From positions 1 through 7,586 of the forward strand of contig JAGWYI010000193.1 in the NCBI GenBank assembly GCA_018969455.1: a DNA stretch of 7,586 nt, written 5' to 3'. This stretch comes from Bacteroidota bacterium (GTDB taxonomy: Bacteria; Bacteroidota; Bacteroidia; Chitinophagales; Saprospiraceae). Position 1 is the first letter of the stretch; the number at the start of each line of letters is the position of its first letter. The notes under the pieces are model-generated. The model did not search any database and was not told the DNA's origin. It saw only the letters and a list, made by a program, of their open reading frames with translations. Positions 6,735 through 7,586 of this stretch are shown here, piece after piece. The translations under genes were made by a program, and so were the position numbers.

Positions 6735-7415
6735 ATGGAAAACATCGTTTTGCAGACAAATGCAATCAGCAAGTATTTCAACGACCCCGTGCGGGTGCAG
6801 GTGTTGAAAGACATCGACTTGTCGGTCAATCAGGGCGAATTTGTGGCCGTGACCGGCAAATCGGGCTGTGGAAAATCCACCTTGTTGTACATCCTTTCCA
6901 CGATGGACACCGATTATGACGGTGAATTGTGGATTGCCGGCGACCGGATGCGCGGAAAAACCGAACGCCAGCTGGCACTGGTACGGAATGAAAAAATCGG
7001 TTTCGTGTTTCAGTTTCACTACCTGCTGAATGAGTTTTCGGTGCTGAAAAACGTGATGTTACCCGGCTTAAAACTCGGCAAACTTTCGGAAGCGGAAGTA
7101 GAACACCGCGCCATGGAACACCTGACAAAATTAGACATCCAAAGTTTGGCCCTGAAAAAAGCCAACCAACTTTCCGGCGGTGAAAAACAACGCGTGGCCA
7201 TTGCCCGAGCCTTGATCAATGATCCGATCATCATTATGGGCGACGAGCCAACAGGCAACTTAGATAAAAAGAACAGCGATATTGTGTTTGATATTTTCAA
7301 GCAACTCTCCACAGAAGCAAAACAAACGCTGCTGATCGTCACCCACGATCAGAGTTTTGCGAATAATACCAATCGGATTATTGAGATGGAGGATGGGCGG
7401 GTTATTTCTGCATGA
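6735..7415 (+). CDS. ABC transporter ATP-binding protein, LolD/MacB-type
   Basis: A 226-residue ATPase that powers the permease encoded just before it. All nucleotide-binding motifs are intact: Walker A GKSGCGKST (41-49), Q-loop VFQ (Gln93) with the FHYLL continuation typical of the LolD/MacB group, signature LSGGEKQRVA (146-155), Walker B IIIMGDEP (165-172, Glu171 catalytic), D-loop GNLD and H-loop THD (His204). The ATG at 6735 is 5 bases after the permease stop. An in-frame GTG at 6669 lies inside the permease gene and would add 22 residues without homology-like content, so I reject it. Length is standard for a stand-alone ATPase; here it is separate from the permease, unlike the fused MacB of proteobacteria. 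No TolC-like gene follows within the window. Confidence 0.95.
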   Translation: MENIVLQTNAISKYFNDPVRVQVLKDIDLSVNQGEFVAVTGKSGCGKSTLLYILSTMDTDYDGELWIAGDRMRGKTERQLALVRNEKIGFVFQFHYLLNEFSVLKNVMLPGLKLGKLSEAEVEHRAMEHLTKLDIQSLALKKANQLSGGEKQRVAIARALINDPIIIMGDEPTGNLDKKNSDIVFDIFKQLSTEAKQTLLIVTHDQSFANNTNRIIEMEDGRVISA

Positions 7416-7428
7416 TTTCGAAATTCGG

Positions 7429-7469
7429 CCCCAAGTTGTACCCCCAAACCACCCCCAACTTTGTTTTTT
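7429..7469 (+). terminator. Weak stem followed by T run, possible terminator of the exporter operon
   Basis: AAGTTG (7433-7438) pairs with CAACTT (7456-7461) around a 17-base C-rich loop, and a T run follows (7464-7469). The stem is only 6 bp and A/T-rich, and it overlaps the -33 element of the next promoter, so termination activity is doubtful. The loop and left flank hold C tracts at 7429-7432, 7441-7445 and 7452-7456. Confidence 0.25.
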
Positions 7470-7491
7470 CAGTGAAACTTATGTACTTTTG
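7460..7491 (+). promoter_or_regulatory. Bacteroidota-type promoter for the gene at the right edge
   Basis: TTTG (7460-7463) and TACTTTTG (7484-7491) match the -33 and TAnnTTTG -7 elements described for Bacteroides and Flavobacterium, separated by 20 bases, which is within the known spacing. Transcription would start within about 10 bases downstream, giving a leader of roughly 35 bases that is A/T-rich before the ATG at 7534. It is the best promoter match in the window. Confidence 0.65.
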
Positions 7492-7533
7492 AATGAAGGA
7501 AACAAGACCTTAATTTAAAAAAAACTATTTATC

Positions 7534-7586
7534 ATGAAATTACCTCAAACATTAGGTGCTTTTTTGGCCCTTTTTACCGCTTTTTC
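7534..7586 (+). CDS. Start of a secreted or envelope protein, cut by the window end
   Basis: Seventeen full codons are visible (MKLPQTLGAFLALFTAF). The start Met, Lys at position 2 and the hydrophobic run from Leu7 look like the beginning of a Sec signal peptide. A strong promoter match and an A-rich leader lie just upstream, so it is probably its own transcription unit rather than part of the exporter operon. Nothing of the mature protein is visible, so no function can be given. Confidence 0.6.
   Translation, partial: MKLPQTLGAFLALFTAF

Overview
The window looks like chromosomal DNA from a member of the Bacteroidota. The evidence is A-rich leaders before start codons with few Shine-Dalgarno sequences, matches to the TTTG / TAnnTTTG promoter type of this phylum, and protein types common there (periplasmic DsrE-like protein, AraC regulator with an N-terminal cupin, lipoprotein efflux adaptor). 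Base composition is close to balanced. I cannot name the order or genus with confidence. All eight genes are on the + strand, and no RNA gene, insertion sequence or CRISPR array is visible.

Left block (1-4191). It opens inside a SoxB-like metallophosphatase/5'-nucleotidase whose N-terminus lies off the window. A short gap holding two inverted repeats follows. Next come a membrane fatty-acid-hydroxylase/sterol-desaturase family protein, a 73-residue membrane protein whose start overlaps the hydroxylase stop (ATGA), a secreted DsrE-like protein, and an AraC-type regulator starting one base after the DsrE stop. A SoxB relative and a DsrE relative, both apparently exported, suggest a role in envelope sulfur chemistry. 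That is inference: no other Sox or Dsr genes are visible here.

Right block (4192-7415). After 193 bases of non-coding DNA with candidate promoter elements comes a compact three-gene exporter: lipoprotein HlyD/MacA-type adaptor, FtsX/MacB-type permease (start overlaps the adaptor stop), and LolD/MacB-type ATPase (5 bases later). Together these would form an inner-membrane mechanotransmission-type ABC pump with a periplasmic adaptor. Its substrate is unknown and no outer-membrane TolC-like channel gene is in the window. The AraC gene just upstream is a candidate regulator.

Right edge (7416-7586). A C-rich tract, a weak stem followed by a T run, and a very good Bacteroidota promoter match lead into the first 17 codons of another secreted protein, cut by the window end.

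I see no clearly new system. The points most worth following are the variant metal site of the SoxB-like enzyme, the grouping of that enzyme with the hydroxylase, small membrane protein and exported DsrE protein, and the structured intergenic DNA.
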